From JARRLC01 sp050290865 (GTDB taxonomy: Bacteria; Pseudomonadota; Alphaproteobacteria; Rhizobiales; Rhodomicrobiaceae), in assembly GCA_050290865.1 (NCBI GenBank), contig JBNKIW010000006.1:70703-134702 (forward strand): a stretch of DNA of 64,000 bases, written 5' to 3'. Positions 60,943-64,000 of the stretch are shown here, in pieces (within the stretch, counting starts at the first letter, position 1; each line of letters opens with the position of its first letter). The notes beneath the pieces are model-generated. The model was not told the origin of the DNA and did no database searches. It was given only the letters and a program-made list of their open reading frames with translations. The position numbers and the translations under genes are program-made.

Positions 60943-62916
60943 ATGATATCAATTATACTTTATGGACGAAACGATAACTATGGCTACAATTTGCACAAGC
61001 GAGCTGCATTGAGCATGAATTGTATGGCAGAAGTGTTAACTTCCCCTGACGATGAAATATTATTCACGGACTATAACACACCTGATGATTTCCCCACCTT
61101 CCCAGAGGCAATCGCCGATACATTGACCGAGAAAGCACGCCAGCGCTTGCGGATCTTTCGCGTCCGCCCGGAGATACATCGACGTTTTGCTGACCGTACT
61201 CACCTAAAAGCTCTTGAACCAATCGCACGAAATGTTGCAATTCGTCGATCAAACCCTGGAAATCGGTGGATTCTCTCGACGAACACCGACATGATCTTCG
61301 CACCTCGACGTGCCGCATCGCTAAGCAGTGTGGTTCGGGATCTCCCAAAAGGGTATTATGGAATCCCGCGTTTCGAGGTCCCAGAAGCGATATGGGAGAG
61401 CTTTGATCGCAAAGACGCCGCGGCCGTCATCGAGAAAATCAGCCGTTTGGGATGGGAGCTACATCTCAACGAGATCGTCTACGGAGCGGAAATCATCAAA
61501 TACGATGCCCCGGGCGATTTTCAGCTCATTGAACGCGCCGACCTGTTTGCCATTGCTGGCTTTAATGAAGCCATGTTGCTAGGGTGGCACGTGGACTCCA
61601 ATATCGCCAAACGGCTTCATTTGATCTACGGTCAGGTGGGAGATCTAGTGGATGAGGTGTTTGGTTATCACTGTGATCACACACGTCAAGTCACTCCGAT
61701 GCACAAAAAAGGAGCGCCGAAAAACAGTACGAATATTTTCGTTGACCAAGTTAAAGAGTCAAGCCTTCCTGAACAAAAGGATGCATGGGGCTGCGCAAAC
61801 GATGACATCGAAGAAGTTCGTGTAGATCGAGAGGATGAGGGGGCATATATCACCAGCCTTCGAACATCCATCGCCACCCCGATGGCGCAAGCAAGCCATA
61901 TTCACTACTCCAGTGAAACGTTTGATCAGATATCTTACAATCCTCCTCACGTCATCCCCTATCTGAGTGATCTTTTTGTCAGTCTTCCAAGAAAAACAGG
62001 CGTTTCGTGGTTCGGTGGAAATAGATTTACACTTGAACTATTCTGTTGCATGTGGAAAAAACTTGGCTTCTCTGAGCGCATTATGGTTTCAAAGGAAACG
62101 TCTGACTATCTTAAAGATGTATCAAACGACACAATAAGAATTGTCGATATCTCTCAAATCACACGTGACACTGATTGCTTTGTATTTGATTTCGTTCAGG
62201 ATAACGGCTTGACATCTGTAAGTAATATCAATCAGCGCGTGGATTGCTTTACCCATTATCTTACCAGGAGCTTCTTCTGGATCGTGGCTAATGAGCGATC
62301 CCGCATGGAACAAAACACGGAGCCACGGCATATTATAGCGGTCAATGCAATTCACAACCGTTTTGAGGCACTTGTAAACAGCAACCTTGAAGCAGCGCTT
62401 ACGCCAATAAGCGCTCGTATACGGCACGGGTACGTTGCTCCTTCCCCCGCCTCGCCCCCTGCAACAGGCCGATCCTGGTTGCCATTCATGATACCCGGTG
62501 GCGCTGGAGAACGATACAGGAAAGGTATTCGGTCATTTGTGGGTACCCGCGGCCATATGGCGTTCAGTCCGTGTGGGCCACTCATCCCTGGCAAATACCG
62601 CGTTACAGCTGCGCTCAAGGGCGGCAAGTCGTTGCGCTCTCTTTGCCGATTGCTTCACCCACATTGGAGAGCGCCTGTCGTTTGCGAAGTGGTATCGGGA
62701 CAGCGCTGCCTTACTCAGCGACATCTTTATGGACACAGCATACTTCAAGGCTATGGCTTCGGCGGGGCACGCCACGTTCTGGAGTTCAGTATCGATGCGC
62801 ATGCCAACCCCGACGACCCAGACACAGATCGAAACGTGGAATTCCGTATTTGGACACGAGGCAAGCTCGACCTACGCCTTACCGCTGTCACGGTTGAGCG
62901 TGTCGGAAATGGGTAG
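60943..62916 (+). CDS. Glycosyltransferase-like protein of polysaccharide cluster
   Basis: 657 aa, no sure family. The N-terminal part (MISIILYGRNDNYGYNLHKR) looks like a GT-A glycosyltransferase start; RWILSTNTDMIFAPRRAASL holds a possible DxD-like NTDM metal site, and DYNTPDDFPTFPEAI fits a nucleotide-sugar region. The middle has a second fold resembling transferases. The last 130 residues (AFSPCGPLIPGKYRVTAALK and beyond) look like a beta-sandwich, with a stretch (KSLRSLCRLLHPHWRAPVV) that may reflect two compensating frameshifts. The gene is visibly less GC-rich than its neighbours, a sign of transfer. Confidence 0.6.
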   Translation: MISIILYGRNDNYGYNLHKRAALSMNCMAEVLTSPDDEILFTDYNTPDDFPTFPEAIADTLTEKARQRLRIFRVRPEIHRRFADRTHLKALEPIARNVAIRRSNPGNRWILSTNTDMIFAPRRAASLSSVVRDLPKGYYGIPRFEVPEAIWESFDRKDAAAVIEKISRLGWELHLNEIVYGAEIIKYDAPGDFQLIERADLFAIAGFNEAMLLGWHVDSNIAKRLHLIYGQVGDLVDEVFGYHCDHTRQVTPMHKKGAPKNSTNIFVDQVKESSLPEQKDAWGCANDDIEEVRVDREDEGAYITSLRTSIATPMAQASHIHYSSETFDQISYNPPHVIPYLSDLFVSLPRKTGVSWFGGNRFTLELFCCMWKKLGFSERIMVSKETSDYLKDVSNDTIRIVDISQITRDTDCFVFDFVQDNGLTSVSNINQRVDCFTHYLTRSFFWIVANERSRMEQNTEPRHIIAVNAIHNRFEALVNSNLEAALTPISARIRHGYVAPSPASPPATGRSWLPFMIPGGAGERYRKGIRSFVGTRGHMAFSPCGPLIPGKYRVTAALKGGKSLRSLCRLLHPHWRAPVVCEVVSGQRCLTQRHLYGHSILQGYGFGGARHVLEFSIDAHANPDDPDTDRNVEFRIWTRGKLDLRLTAVTVERVGNG

Positions 62917-63062
62917 TCATGCCGCAATCAGACTATGAGTCAGCAATAGGATGTATAGCAGCCACATTCTGTCCCTGAATTGGTTGCGCCGCCATTCAGC
63001 ACGAGTCAAAATCCGCAAATCAGCGAATGATTCCGCCATCGCAATGAGCGATGGAGGGATGG

Positions 63063-64000
63063 ATGACGGACCACATTGACACACTGCTGACGCTGACGGC
63101 GGAACAGCGTCAGGAACTCACCGCTTTGATCCGGGGGCATTCCACGCCGCAGAAGCTGGCGGAGCGGGCGCGGATCATCATTCTGGCGGCCGATGGTATT
63201 GGTGTTGGTGAGACGGCGCGGCGGCTGGGCATCTGGCGCAAGACGGCCAGCAGATGGCGTAAACGCTGGCAGACTGCGGATACCTCGAAGACGACGGCGG
63301 AGCGTTTGAGCGATGCGCCACGCAGCGGAGCACCGGGCAAGTTTTCGCCCGAGCAGATCTGCGCCATCGTCGCTCTGGCGTGTGAAAATCCGGAGGCGAG
63401 CGATCTGCCCATCAGCCACTGGAGCCTCCCCGCGATGGTTGTCTGATCGCGGCAGACAAAGTAGGAAGTGGCCCGGCAAGCCGTCAAACGCGGCATCGTA
63501 TCCAGCATCTCGCACGGCTCAGTCGGGCGATTTTTTAAAAGAATCAGCGATCAAGCCCCATCTCATCCGCTATTGGCTCACGCCCAAACCAGACCCTGAG
63601 TTCGAGACAAAGTGCGCCGAAGTTTGCTCTGCATACGCTGAGGCGTCTGCTGCGGCTGCTGAAGGTGTGCACACGGTTTCCATTGACGAAATGACCGGTG
63701 TGCAGGCGCCGGAGCGTGCGGCGCCCTCGCTGCCGATGCTGCCGGGAAAGGTGGAGCGGCGCGAGTTCGAATATGTCCGCCACGGTACACAGACCGTGAT
63801 CGCCGCATTCGACGTCGCCACCGGCAAAGGAGCGGCGCTTGCTGGCCGCGACCAGATAAACGTCGCGGCACGCCCTGGTTGGCGACACGCGCACCGACGC
63901 CGATTTCGTGGCGTACCTTGAGGCATTGTTCGCCACGGACGAACGCGCGGCGGGGTGGAAAATCATCTGTGATAACCTCAACACCCATGTATCCGAAGGC
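63063..64000 (+). pseudogene. IS630-family transposase, frameshifted, runs off right edge
   Basis: Start at 63063 (GGAGGG upstream). The first frame, to 63446, reads LTALIRGHSTPQKLAERARI, then VGETARRLGIWRKTASRWRK (helix-turn-helix) and SDAPRSGAPGKFSPEQICAI, and stops at SLPAMVV. Homology resumes at EVARQAVKRGIVSSISHGSV, then shifts at a poly-T/A stretch (about 63533) to KESAIKPHLIRYWLTPKPDP and SIDEMTGVQAPERAAPS (first DDE Asp), then shifts again near 63870 to ADFVAYLEALFATDERA and ICDNLNTHVSEG (second Asp). At least three breaks make it inactive. The right end lies outside the window. Confidence 0.85.

Overview
The window is GC-rich, densely coded bacterial DNA. The Porin_2-type porins, the TRAP-TAXI transporter, the Rhizobiales-style intergenic motifs and the codon bias suggest an alphaproteobacterium of the Rhizobiales/Hyphomicrobiales group. 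This is an inference; there is no rRNA here to confirm it. The one tRNA is tRNA-Glu(TTC).

Layout: 1-6.2 kb holds housekeeping and envelope genes: a VWA protein running off the left edge, a paralogous repeat protein, a nitroreductase, panC, gloA, a YceI protein and a small membrane protein. 6.2-7.5 kb is a class III aminotransferase. 7.8-14.4 kb is a complete N-ATPase operon in the order atpDCQRBEFAG, with no delta-subunit gene but a long b subunit whose C-terminus looks delta-like. 14.5-20.3 kb has a LemA/M48 protease pair, rpmA and rplU, small membrane and secreted proteins, a ceramidase-like membrane hydrolase and a site-2-protease homologue. 20.5-23.7 kb has two tandem porins with duplicated leaders and a 149-bp tandem repeat that looks like collapsed porin copies. 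24-28.4 kb is one large DUF4347/cadherin-repeat surface protein.

28.5-37 kb is a rearranged accessory region. It contains a Nudix hydrolase, a V4R-type sigma-54 activator, remnants of a branched-chain-type ABC transporter (livG intact, livF cut short, permease genes absent), its binding protein, an HSL-family esterase, and an aryl-alcohol-type dehydrogenase whose 3' end is split by a 228-bp IS10-like miniature element with a perfect 9-bp target duplication. A frameshifted integrase remnant follows. 37-45.7 kb has recJ, tRNA-Glu, and an operon on the minus strand: RpiR regulator, aminotransferase, TAXI binding protein, fused TRAP permease, racemase.

45.8-55.9 kb is a signalling island. A 2,089-residue Ser/Thr-kinase-like/ATPase/GAF/PAS/histidine kinase/receiver protein is divergent from a three-gene operon: a corrinoid protein, a UroD-family methyltransferase homologue lacking the usual zinc Cys ligands, and a Cys-rich GAF-PAS-GGDEF protein. 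This is the best candidate for an undescribed system: corrinoid/methyl-transfer chemistry apparently wired to c-di-GMP output. 56-64 kb has a YgiQ-type radical SAM protein, then sugar-nucleotide and polysaccharide genes (GDP-mannose 3,5-epimerase-like, UDP-glucose dehydrogenase, a lower-GC glycosyltransferase-like gene), and ends in a broken IS630-family transposase that runs off the right edge.
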